Origin: Acorus gramineus
Lineage: Eukaryota; Streptophyta; Magnoliopsida; Acorales; Acoraceae
NCBI GenBank assembly: GCA_030737835.1
Contig: CM060850.1
Location: 4,718,015-4,782,014 of the forward strand
Length of the DNA stretch: 64,000 nucleotides
Direction: 5' to 3'
Shown here: in pieces, positions 35,290-46,669 of the stretch
How positions within the stretch are numbered: the stretch's first letter is position 1
Layout: every line of letters starts with the position of its first letter
Notes under the pieces: generated by a model
What the model saw: only the letters and a program-made list of their open reading frames with translations
Told to the model about the DNA's origin: nothing
The model's database searches: none
Position numbers and translations under genes: made by a program

Positions 35290-36200
35290 ACTTTTGCTCA
35301 GTAATTCTTGCAATATAATCACTTTTGCATTCTGCACGTAGTTTAAATTTTGTTGAGGTATGTACTTGTGTAACTAAGTATTTTTTTTAATATGAAAAAT
35401 ATATATTCGGATTAGTGCATACATCTTAGACTTTTTCATATTAATTAGATATATATTGTATTAGTTGATTTCATATTAATCCGTTAAATGATGTGAGAAT
35501 TGTGTCAGTACAACGATGAAATAATAAAAAAAGAGAACACATATAAGAAAAGGACAAAAAAAAAAAAAACGGGGGGAAAAAAATGAAAGAAAGAAGAGAG
35601 AGAAAGAAATTATTAAATGTCCTCGTTTCATGATTGAATAGAAAGAAAAACAAATAAAAAGTCAACTTATATGTGTGGACCAAGAATTAAATTATAATTG
35701 AAAATCAAGGCCAACCATGATCATTTAAGCATCTAATATAAAAATTAAAATTGATCCAACCCATGTTTTAAACATGAATTTTTATAAAGACACTGTATCT
35801 TTTATTTTCCTCTACAATACACAGTCATGGGCAATTGGGCACGTTGATCGAACTGGAAGACATCCCATGTTATAGAAAAAATGGATATAATACTATATGG
35901 TACTGACAAAGGTAAGGTAAGGACAACCCACCACATTAAATTAGCGGCGGAGTCTGGAATTATTAAACTGAGACAAACTTTAACTACAATTTTTAAAAGA
36001 AGAGTAAACCAAATTACATGCATGCTCATTTAAACGAGATTCTTTCTATGGTTATTTAAGTTATATTCCATAAATTTTAATCTACCCACCAAAAATTTAA
36101 TCCCTATTTGTTTAAAACTAAATATATGATTATATAGTAGGGATAAATTATATAAAACAATTATACCTGGATATGTAAAATAATCTTTGATAAATATACT
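35290..36200. other. Intergenic stretch
   Basis: AT-rich; nothing recognisable. Confidence 0.4.
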
Positions 36201-36202
36201 TG

Positions 36203-36735
36203 CCCCTGTTTGGGGTGGAGCATAAATCAATAATAGAGAAGAATACATGAGAATAACACAAAAAAAACTTATTTGTTTTACAAGAATAAACATTGATAGC
36301 TATGTCTGAATAAGCTAGGATAAAGTCTGATAACTATTATCATAAAAGATTGGAATTGCTTATCAGTGCTTATCGATGTTAATGGATAAAAATACATTTC
36401 TCTATCATTTTAAAGATTTATATTACCTAACACTCTCTGCACACCTTCCAAAACTGTCATTTAAAAAGTCATAAACTCTTATTCCCAAACACAAATAATT
36501 TATGCAGATGTATAATTGTCATTTAAAAGGTCATAAATAAATGTTTACCACTTATTTACCACTTATCCTTACTTTATTCATGGTGAATTAAACAATAAAA
36601 AGATCATTTTTACGTTTTTCAATGAGAATAACCGAAAATGCAACCAAACAAAAATTTATTTATTTAGCATGAATTGTTATCTATCCCAGTAGATATCATG
36701 GTGGAATAACCCTATATGACACCCCAAACGGGGGG
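36203..36735. mobile_element. Tourist-like (PIF/Harbinger) MITE candidate
   Basis: CCCCTGTTTGGGGTG at the left pairs with CACCCCAAACGGGG at the right. Flanking TTG trinucleotides are present on both sides, matching a 3-bp target. The GGG..TGTTTGG end type is typical of plant PIF/Harbinger MITEs. Non-coding. Confidence 0.55.
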
Positions 36736-36799
36736 TTGGAGAATTAATGTTGACATAGTTTATTCATGTTTATTATTCAAAACTTTAATTATATTCTAA

Positions 36800-37400
36800 T
36801 AAGTAATAAGATAAATACAAAAATATGAATTGTGGTTTAAATTCACCACATAATGATTGATAAGAGAATTTACAATTATGAGATGATGGATTCTAATATC
36901 AGCATCATCTAACAAAATTAAAGATAAAAAATATAAAAAAAATGAAATAATTAATCAATGGTTTCGTGAGCCAGAGAAAGCTAAAAAATAAAATATTATG
37001 TATTACTAAAAAATGAACTTAATGAATAATAAAAACTAAATGTTATTATAAATAACTAAATTAAAATTAAAATATTTTTCACCAAATTAAATCACATCTT
37101 ATCGTTTAAATAAATCCCATGCACCACATATATGTAGCTCATAAATCATCAAATAAAAAAAGTAATACCTAACGTTGATACCTTGAAATATTAACAAAAA
37201 AAAAATGATAAGAGGACTTGACATTAGATCACAACCACCCACCCACCATGTTCAGCTTCAGACGCGGTTTCGTACGACAGAAGGTTAACGGTCAATAAAT
37301 TATCAAATAAAACAGATGCCAAACACCGTTTCAATATTTATACACAGATTCTGCACGTGGTCTCCCACATGGGAGGAATAAAGAATGCACGTGGTCACAA
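36800..37400. repeat. Diverged partner of the 27.8-28.4 kb segment
   Basis: Shared ordered phrases include ACTTGACATTAGA/GCTTGACTTTAGA, CATTCAG/TGTTCAG, TACGACGGAAGG/TACGACAGAAGG, AATTATCAA and TCAATATTTAT. Both are non-coding and in the same orientation. Confidence 0.55.
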
Positions 37401-40170
37401 ATCAATAACTTTCAAACTGGCCTTCGTTTCGGCGCCATAATACCCTTGGTTTTTTTTTTATCGTGCGAAATTTATTATTGTTAGTTTGGCTCCCATTAAT
37501 TGCCATTTCGATGCCTCCACATCCTGTGTAACAAGATTTTTTAAAAGGAATTTTTGTTTTTAAACTCATATAAATTGTATTATTTAATGATCAATCATTT
37601 CATTATTTATATTTTTGTTTATTTCGTTATTAATTCATGTACCAAAGTTCGTTTGAATTCTATTAATTTGATAAATGAGATTTTTTTAAAAGTTTATTTA
37701 AATTATATTATTTAATAATCAGTCTCTCTCTTCTTCATATATTTTTTTAAAATTTTCAAAGATTTTTTTCTTATTAGTGCCTGGATAAAATCTCTATATG
37801 ATTTTGTAAGTATTTTGTTTAATATCTAAAATAAAACTGTATTTACATTGTTAGGTGTTCAACGACAATTTCAGTGCAGTGTTGAATGAAGTTCAATATT
37901 GCATATGTCCACAGTCCACCCAATCCGATATTACATTCTTTTATATCCTTAGCTGTTTAATTAAAATTAATTACATTAGCGGAAGAAGAATGATTACATA
38001 AGTGAATTTGAAGATTTTTCAATATTGAATTTTGGTTTAATTTTTTTTTTTGGTTGAAAATTGTGATATATCAAATTAGATATTTTGAGTGTGTTTAGAA
38101 TTTTAAATTTAAAAATTTAGATGCCATTAAAAATTTCGTATACAATCAATGAAAAAATTATTTTGCAGGGTTCTCAAAATTTTACTTAATTAGAGATTTA
38201 GTGATTTTATGGGAATCTAACATATATTTTTATTTTTATTTTTTCATTTATGCTACTATTATTTTAGTTTTTATTTATTTATATTTGAAATCTCATTTAT
38301 GAAGGATCTGAAATTCCCCGACACTGTTATAGAATTTTGACTATGCCACTGCACATTATCATTGATTTTAAGTATCAAATGATGAAAGTTGAAGATATGC
38401 TAAATAAGAAAATCGATATCCTGGTTATAAAAATGTTGAATATGATTACATTGGGGTTTCTTTTCATTGGGAGGATGAGTAATTTAAGAATTTTAACTAT
38501 CTGTTAGTCTCAAATAGACAAACATTTTACACATGGACTAAAAATTAAAAAATTATTTCAAGTTGTGAACTTAAAATACAATATGAAGAAGGGAGGAATT
38601 GATCACTAAATAGTATTAATTTATAGGGATTTAAAAATAAAAATTTCAAAGGGTAATTTAGGACTTTCAAATATCCATTAACCCAAACAGGCGGACATTT
38701 GACGAATGGATTAATAATGAAATAACGTTGGAGACTTAATAAAAAATACGAAAAAGAAGAAGGGAGGAATCGATCAATAAATAGCACAGTTTACAAAAAC
38801 TTAAAAATAAAAATCTCTTTTTAAAAAACGATCGAAACATGGTTCAATAACAAAAGATTCATTGGCAGTGCATCTTCTAAAAGATTTTATATGTTGATAT
38901 TAGAGATTGGTAGCTGGGGAATCGTATCCTAATGTTTATGATTTTCTATAATTTATGTATATATATACAACTAGGTACGCTTGTGCTGGTTTTAGATAGG
39001 GTAGATGGAAAATCTTAAAATTAAAATACTGACACACAAACAATTAGAAAAGAAATTACACATAAAATATTTTTTTAGGATTTTTTATTTTATTTTTGAA
39101 TTTGGGAGCTGCATCTATGCCCTATTTGAAACTAATTTTAAAAAATAATTTTTTTTCATAATGACTACTTTGTTGATTTTTAATATATGACTAAGAACCA
39201 AAATTTAACAATATCCATTTGGAGTTGATCATCTAAAAATTACTTTTATAGAAATAAAATTAGTTTGATTACTGATTCCAAACGCGACCTTAGGTGGTAG
39301 GGGTTGTGTAGTCACACACCTCAGATTCTAGTCATTCTACAAAGCACTCTCTTGAGGCATAAGTGATTAAATGATTCGATTTTGGGGAGTTTTATTTCGG
39401 AAAGACATTGCGATTTGGATTGCTTAAATTATCAGTTTCAATAAGTGTAGATTTCACTTCAATTAATAATCAATCAACCCTCATCTTAATATTTGTTTAG
39501 ACACCAACTTCTTCAAGTTGGTATTGAAATTTAATGAGAAAGGAGAAGTCAAAAGTGGGCAGCTAAGTGTGATCCTTGTCATGCCAACCAAATCTAATAT
39601 GGTGGATAATAAAAAATCAAAAGTATGATTATTATTAAGTTTCAGGCATTCACTCACCTTTATAAAAATCAAATGGAAAGTTATTTTGAAAGTTTTACCT
39701 CCCAAATATAAATCCATAATGTGAACTGTGAAAAATTTCAAATGTTTACTTGTTAAAAAAAAGAAAAAATTAAAAAAGTCCATTTCTTCAAGGCAAGCGG
39801 CCAGTTTGAATTTTGAATAAACATTGAGATCCCTTTTAAGACTGCGTCAGGGCCACCGGTTAGGGGAACTAAGTCATAGTTTTAGAAACAGTGTTTTTGT
39901 TATGTTTGTGTTATTTTTTAACAGTTAAATATCGTGTTTTAATTTATTTTAAAAGTTTAGACATTTAATTTTAAAATTTGACTACATATTTGATCTCCTG
40001 GTACTGATATTGGTCTACCTGTAAATTTTTATCACATTCTGATATCATTTTAGAAATTATTCAGTTTCAATTAGTATCCGGTTTTTCATTAGTGAGTTAA
40101 TTGGTTAGATATTTGGCTCGGCTCTTGGTGTATATATATTAGCCACCAAGTCTTTATATATATATATATA
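37400..40170. other. Intergenic stretch with nested MITE arms
   Basis: Arms of the 15.3-kb MITE family occur at about 37540-37620 and 37685-37745 (one orientation) and about 38570-38650 and 38750-38830 (inverse), forming a nested inverted structure of about 1.3 kb. The rest shows no gene. Confidence 0.45.
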
Positions 40171-40174
40171 TATA

Positions 40175-43100
40175 GAGAACTGATTAGGTGGGGCGGTGAG
40201 GCAGGTGCGGATCAGATTACAACCGTCCGATCTATTAGAACTCGATCTAACGGTGGATATTAAATCCACTCAAAAAAGCGAAACCGGATGCACCGGTTAC
40301 CAAACAAAAAGAGATCCCTCACTCTCTCTCCCCTCTGTCTCCTAAAAAATTTCAGATCGAAAAATCCATTTCAGATCTCTGTCTCTCTCACAAAATCCTT
40401 CTCGTCTCCCTCGACCACCCCTTGCGTTCCTCCTACGGACCCCCTCCCCCCTCCGACCCCCCTGCGGACCCCCTATGGATGCCCCTGCGAACCCCCTCTG
40501 GCTCCCCCCAACCTCTCTCTCGTCTCCCTCGACCACCCCATACAGCCACCTTGATCGGACGTCTATTGTCCTCAAAAATTTCAAGTCTTGAGGTATGAAC
40601 CTCTCTTTCTCTCTCTCACTAATTTGTTCTTAGATTTTTTTTTTCTCTAGATTTGTTTCAACTCTAGGGTTTTTTTTTTTTTTTTTTTTTTGCAGATCTA
40701 GTTTTTTGTTTTCAAGTTTTTATTTTTATTTTCAGAATCACTTTCAGATCTAGGGTTTTTTTTTCAGGTTAATTTTATTTTCAGAATCATTTTTAGATCT
40801 AAGGTTTTTGTTTTCAGATTTATTTCAGATCTAGATTTTTTTTTAGATCTAGTAATTGGCTGAATGAATGCTTTAAAAACTGATATTTGTATATTTTTAT
40901 TGAATCTGCGATCAAATTTGGGTCAGTGTTATATATTTATATTTCACATATATCATTATAGATTCTTAATGTTATACATGCATCTGTATCTTTATAGATC
41001 AGTATTATATATAAACCTAATGATTTTGAATATTCCAATATTAGAAGATATTGAATCAGAGTTACAATGAAAACTATTTTGGAAGCATTATCTAAACACA
41101 ACATTTAATAAGAATTAACTGCTACTGAACATGAGCAAACTTTGATAACCATGCACCAAATTATCCTCTCAATCAAGTCATAAAAAATAAAATAAAATAT
41201 TGTTAATTGGAGCACTTACCATTATTTGCATTAAGAAGCCACACTATAATCATTAATCACACCGAAGATCCACGTTTTGGTTCCACATCTTGAATTCAAA
41301 TTCTTTTTAGTTTCATGTTGAATTTTAATTCAAATTCATGTTGCTTATGAATAGATTCATCATTTTAGTTTTACTTCTTGAATTCAAATTCACTCAGAAA
41401 TACACACTGATTTAGTTCCATAAATGTTTTACTGCATGGTTCTCACGTTTAAAAATTCACTCATTGCAGTTGGTAATATGGACATGGACCTGGAACACAT
41501 TACTCAGTCACCAACAGCACCACGCATCAATTAGAATGTTCATGAATATGATCTGTTTCTTGTGTTGAAAAATATGTTCATGAATATGTTCTGTTGCTGA
41601 GGAGAAGTCTCATGGTTTGTTTTATTAGAATTTTGGAAGTTGGTGATTGATGTTGGATTTCCTGTAATGGTTGAACTTGTTGTAGTGGTTAGAGGAGAAC
41701 TTGATGTATGTATTACTCTAAATGGTTTTACTTCTTATAATGGTTGAAGCAATAATGTGTCCAATCTTTCAATGACGATTATGCATTTCTGGCCAATTTT
41801 GTGTCCAATCTTGTAATGGTTTTACTTCTTGTAGTCGTTGAAGCAATAGTGTGTCCAACAAGAAGAAAGCCATTCTTCTTATCCTCCATGACCTCACCAT
41901 TAATGAACCAGTTCATGGTGAGCTCAAAGCAGTACAACATCAAGCGCAGATGCAGTAGTTTCAAAAGTTGAACCCAATGCATGAATATAACTCATCCACA
42001 ACTGTAAAAGCTAAAGAACTCTGCTTTACTAATGGAACTCTTTAAAATTTTAAAAACAAGTTAACCAAGACAAACTCAATTTAAAGAGTTGTGGGCTGCT
42101 GGGACTTCTGTTTTCAATGCGCAGACACACAACACAAAATAGAAAAAAAGGGTTCTTGCTATAGTGTTTGATTTTCTAAACCTTGAAGCAAAACCCAGGC
42201 AAACAACAACCTATAAACCAAAATAAGAGCCAACTCAGTGAGGATTTAAGCTTCTTCTCTGAATCTCACAAAGGCCCATTGCAGACAAGCACCCAAAAGC
42301 ACTGAAAGCTCTTAGAATCAAGTATTCATCATACAAACCTAGAGAATGAAGTGGATTTGCATCATCAAATATCAAGTATTCACCATACAAGCCCAGATAA
42401 TCCAGATTCCATTAACAATTAACAACAAAAATTAAAGATTTATTCATTAATCAAGTATTCATAATAAAAAATACTTACCAAACATTTTTTTATGGAAATT
42501 GAACTACATTGTCCAGTCCAACAATAAAAAAGGACTCTCATCGGACTCAATCACACATAATTAAAGAGTTCTCATCTCGGTTGTAACATTCTATCAAACA
42601 CCTGCCCATTTAAAAAAAATCCCCAACAATAAAAAAAAACCCAATTCGTCCCAAACTCAAACAGATCCAGACACCCAATTAAAAACCCAAACCATCAGCA
42701 TTACCAGAAAGAACAAACAAAACGCGTTCTTATCCCTTGTCCAGAAGGGACCATTGTCTGAGGCTTACGACCGGTGAAGTCGCCTTCGGGAGGGGTGGAC
42801 AGCAACAACGGCGAGGAGGTCGACGGGGAGACCAAGGAGGCACGGCGACGAAGATGATGATGCTTCCACCTGCGTTTCTGTTGTTGCTGAACGGGTGGTG
42901 ATGGTGGTTGTTCTAGTGGTGCTGCTGGAGGGATCCATAGCTCCCATGCGAAGGCCCAAGGAGCCGTAGCAGGTGGTCGAGGCGATAGTCGATCCAATCT
43001 TCGACTTTATTCTTTCGGTTTGATGCGAGGGGATTGTATTTTCAGATTTGGTGAGAGATGAGAGAGGTTTTGGGTGGGGCTTGAAACAAAAACAGATCTG

Positions 43101-43297
43101 ATACAAAGAGAGAGTGACAGTTCTGTGTTTTTAGGAGACAGAGGGGAGAGACAGTGAGGGATTTCATTTTTTTTGGTAACCGGTGCATACGGTTTCGCTT
43201 TTTTGAGTGGATTTAATATCCACCGTTAGATCGCGTTCTAATAGATCGGACGGTTGTAATCTGATCCGCACCTGCCTCACCGCCCCACCTAATCAGT

Positions 43298-43302
<5 letters not shown>
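40175..43302. mobile_element. 3.1-kb terminal-inverted-repeat element (Pack-MULE candidate)
   Basis: Terminal inverted repeats of about 175 bases begin GAGAACTGATTAGGTGGGGC and end in its complement. They include CGGATCAGATTACAACCGTC, ATCCACTCAAAAAAGCGAAA and CTCTGTCTCCTAAAAA. It sits in a TA microsatellite, which hides any target duplication. Gene-like parts lie inside the left end (40380-40592, GC-rich, then a GTATGA donor-like site and a T-rich, CAGATCTAGGG-rich intron-like stretch) and right end (42701-43110, GC-rich). No transposase is visible, so it is non-autonomous and may carry captured host fragments. Long arms and a GC-rich cargo fit Mutator-like elements. Confidence 0.75.
42701..43106 (-). 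other. GC-rich, possibly captured gene fragment in the TIR element
   Basis: Two overlapping minus-strand frames (about 98 and 113 residues) are open over a GC-rich stretch unlike its surroundings. One is Ser/Thr-rich (SSSTTRTTTITTRSATTE), the other Pro/Arg-rich. I recognise no domain. Base composition, not homology, is the reason to suspect capture from a host gene's first exon. Confidence 0.35.
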
Positions 43303-43332
<30 letters not shown>

Positions 43333-43352
43333 GTGTGAGTGGTGAGAGAAAC

Positions 43353-43815
43353 TTAAACTATGAATGATGAGCATTTAGCACTACAAGGGTTCATATTTAT
43401 AACAAAAAAGCCTTCACACATATAGCCTTTCACTATGAATGACCCACAACGAGTAATATAAATAGTATTACTTTTAAATAACAATTCATAACCACATTTG
43501 ATAAGGAGTGATCCACTAATAATGTTTCTTCTCACCATAGGTACATGTTGTACATGGTGAAGAGAAAAGACATTTCCTGAAATAAACTTCAAGTCAACAC
43601 GTCCCTCTCCGAACACCCTCGCTGCAGTGGAGTTGCCCATTTTTACAATGTTTCCTTCTATACCATGCATGATAAGTAGAAAAAATTGAGTGGTCATTAC
43701 AAATATGGACATTCGCCCCCGCATTGATCAACCAATCAGTAGGAAGACAAGCATATTTTATTTTAGGATTGTAAGTAGCAAGTTGGTCATTAGGGATCGA
43801 TCCAATAGTCATCAT
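43353..43815 (-). pseudogene. Copia retrotransposon protease-region remnant
   Basis: The usual Copia order is visible across a frameshift: TDWLINAGANVHICNDHSIF in one frame, then MGNSTAARVFGEGRVDLKF, LHHVQHVPMVRRNIISGSLL and GYELLFKS in the next. The catalytic D-S/T-G is N-A-G, so the protease is inactive besides being frameshifted. No RT, integrase or LTR was found nearby. It abuts the 3.1-kb element. Confidence 0.85.
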
Positions 43816-43859
43816 GTTGGCCTCTTAAATTATTTATGCACGATAGAAAAATAGCGTTT

Positions 43860-44625
43860 ATAAAAGTCTGCTTTTCGATTGTTGGAAACAACACTAAGTT
43901 TTCTAATTTTGAAAAACTCCAACAAAAATAGAATTAAATAGAGTTAGAAAAATCTGACAAAAGTGGTGAATTGAAGCACGCAAAAACGCTTTCCAAAAAG
44001 TTGATATTTCTAGCCCACTATAGTGCAATGAGTCACAGGCAGTCTACCCGAAGATACGATAATCCCTGACCCTTCTCAAGATGCACTTCAAATGAAAAGA
44101 TTTTAACGAACACCTTGTAAGTCTTTAGGAACAGGAGACCTTTCTTTCTTTGTTTTTTATTTTTATGTTGGGCTCGGACTGAGAATGATGTTGGTTTGAA
44201 GACCCTCTGTTTGAGTGCTCTCTGTTTTGTAAATGGTTAGGCCTGGCTTTTGTGATTTTGCTTCAACTCAATTGCGTTGTTTTGGACAGATTTTGAAAAA
44301 TTTCCCCCAAAAGCTTTGTTGTTACACAATCTGCTCCTATTTGGTATATGGAAGAAAAGAAACACAGTGAAAGTCTCCATTGGACCTGATTCACATGAAA
44401 GAAGTCCCATTTGATCACAGTAACATGCTTGAACCAAATTGTAAGCTCTGGTGAACTCTTTAACAAGAAATATGAAAGAGTACTGGAAGGTCCTTCAACA
44501 CTATCACTGTCGACAGTTCATGAAAATGACGACAATCTTGATGTCAATGAGTTAGAACAACGTCGACACTGTAATTGTCGAATCATACAGATGGAAGCCA
44601 AATAAAGCTGGGGGAGACAATATGA
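43860..44625. other. Intergenic stretch
   Basis: Small open frames on both strands at 44237-44605 match no family I know. Possibly internal Copia debris. Confidence 0.35.
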
Positions 44626-44629
44626 TCTG

Positions 44630-44798
44630 TTCGACACTTGATCTGTCGACCAATCTAAATCTCGTCAACAGTCATTGGTTGACATGCTCAGATCAAAATT
44701 TTGCCCATTTAATTTCGACACTTGATCTGTCGACCAATCTAAATCTCGTCAACAGTCATTGGTTGACATGCTCAGATCAAAATTTTGCCCATTTAATT
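44630..44798. repeat. 84-bp perfect tandem duplication
   Basis: Two abutting copies (44630-44713 and 44714-44797) start TTCGACACTTGATCTGTCG and end GCCCATTTAATT. They appear identical, so the event is recent. Confidence 0.93.
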
Positions 44799-44870
44799 CA
44801 TGCCGTTCGACACCAAAGATGATGATGAAATTGATTGTCGGCGACCTATGCAGTGTCGGGCGTAGTAGAT

Positions 44871-45683
44871 AGAGCTGCAACTCGGGCGGATTTTGGGTTG
44901 TGCAACTCGGGCGGATTTTGGGTTGAAACCAACCCAAACCCAACCCGAGATTGAAATATTCAACCCGAACCCAGCCCTAACCTGATTTTCAACCCGGTAA
45001 TCTCAACTCGAACCCAACCCATGATACACACTCAAAACCCAAACTAACCTGAGCAACCCGAATTGGGTGTTTGACAGATAAGCAAAAAATCAGAAAAGGG
45101 GGTGGTGGGAGGGAGAGGGAGGCCTGCTGTGAAGAAGAAGAAAAAAAGATAATGGGGTGGTGGATGGGTTTGTTTGGAGTTAATAAAAAGGAAGAAAAAC
45201 AAAGAGGGGTATGGTCAGTAACCCAATCTCGCCTGAAAGAGAGACAGACATAGCTTCCAGAACAACAACTAATAAAAAAAATTTCAATAAAGATTGATCA
45301 AACAACCGCATTTGCTTTGACCCTTCTTACTCTCGCCGGCCAAAGAAGAATCTCTTTTGATCCCTCCGTCGACTCACACAAAACAACAAAGAGAGGGAAC
45401 AGGGAGAGAAGAGGGACATGGGGGCGGTTAGGTTTTTTTACTTTGTGTAAAAGTAAAATCAACGGTTGAGATTAAAAAACAAACAATCTAATGGCCAGTA
45501 TTTAATTAAAATCACTCACACTTATTGGGTCTGGGTTGAGTCGTTGTATGAGATATCAACCTCAACTCAACCCGAAAATTTGTCTAACCCGAACCTGAAT
45601 CTAATTTTTTCAACCCAATCCACTCAAAAATCAGTTTTAACTTATCGGATTCGGATTGGACCCAACCTAAATTGCAGACATAG
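44871..45683. mobile_element. hAT-like non-autonomous element with 8-bp target duplication
   Basis: TAGTAGAT flanks it at 44863-44870 and 45684-45691. The inner ends AGAGCTGCAA and TTGCAGACATAG form short imperfect inverted repeats. Subterminal regions are dense in AACCCAACCCGA and its complement, a hallmark of plant hAT small elements. A 23-bp direct repeat (starting TGCAACTCGGGCGG) lies near the left end. The middle is GA-rich with no recognisable gene. Confidence 0.6.
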
Positions 45684-45974
45684 TAGTAGATGACAATATT
45701 TTTTTTTAAACAATGCATATAAACTGACGATGGAGAGGGAATCTGAGAAGGAAAAAATGTGTCTGTCTCCTTTGATGAGAGTGGGAGAGAGAGAATAAAG
45801 AGCTGCGGACCACACAACCCGAGGCCAACCACCACAAAACCTGAGGTTGATCTCGAGGGGAATGACGACAGAGAGAATGTTGTTCAAGGGGAGTTCTTTG
45901 GGGACGAGGTGATTTTTTTGGATCCAAGCCCTCTTTAAGGAAGGAGAAGTAGGTTGGTGAAAACCCTAGAGTGA

Positions 45975-46001
45975 GGGGGGGGGGGGGGGGGGGGGGGGGG
46001 G
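45975..46001 (+). repeat. 27-base G homopolymer
   Basis: An uninterrupted run of G. On the plus strand it can form G-quadruplex structures. Length may be affected by sequencing error. Confidence 0.85.
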
Positions 46002-46327
46002 ATGGACTGAAATTAATTAGGGGTGCATTTAGAGGGGGGCAAATAAAGCCACCCATTGAGAGAAATGAAGAAGAATCAAAAGTTTATTTTTAAGGCACGC
46101 AAACGCTTTACTTAAAGCGATATTTACCCCTCCAGAAGAGTTTGCCAAAGAGTCTCAACAAATCAATTTTATAATACAATTACAAAACTTAATGAAATTT
46201 GCAAATAAGAAATTTGAAGATTTTTCATAACATTCTTTGCCAAAGTACTGTTTAAAAAACCTGATGATTAATTCTGCATAAACAAATGATATAAGGCCTA
46301 TAGAATTGCTTCTATGATTAATTGCAC

Positions 46328-46421
46328 ACTTCGAGATTGCAATCTTTTGAGAAATATTGTAATTTTTTTTCAAAAAAATAAAAAGAGAACTGCAATATTT
46401 GAAAGATTGCAGTCTCGAAGG
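46328..46421. mobile_element. Short hairpin element
   Basis: CTTCGAGATTGCAATCTTTT and AAATATTG on the left pair with CAATATTT and AAAGATTGCAGTCTCGAAG on the right around a short A/T-rich loop. It lies about 250 bases 3' of VOC copy D. Confidence 0.7.
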
Positions 46422-46669
46422 ATGTTATTACTGGTGGGCTACCCACGCACGTGTATGATCATCTTCTCCGATCCCTTATGACTTTTCAAGACACGTGAAA
46501 AAAAAATTTGTGGGACATCTATTTGCAAAGGAAACACTTTCTCCTTTTATAGTTTTATGTTACAATCTATTGAATAGCATGCTCTTATATTTACAATCAC
46601 AAATACACAATAGTTCAAAAGAATTTCTTCAACAAATTAATAATGACATATACATCTAGTTCAAATAAA

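Noticed and set aside
40288-40554. Proline-rich 88-residue frame
   Set aside because: Lies in the terminal repeat and cargo of the 3.1-kb element; begins inside the inverted repeat and the opposite strand is also open.
44237-44605. Small frames on both strands (64-67 residues)
   Set aside because: No recognisable motif and mutually overlapping shadows.
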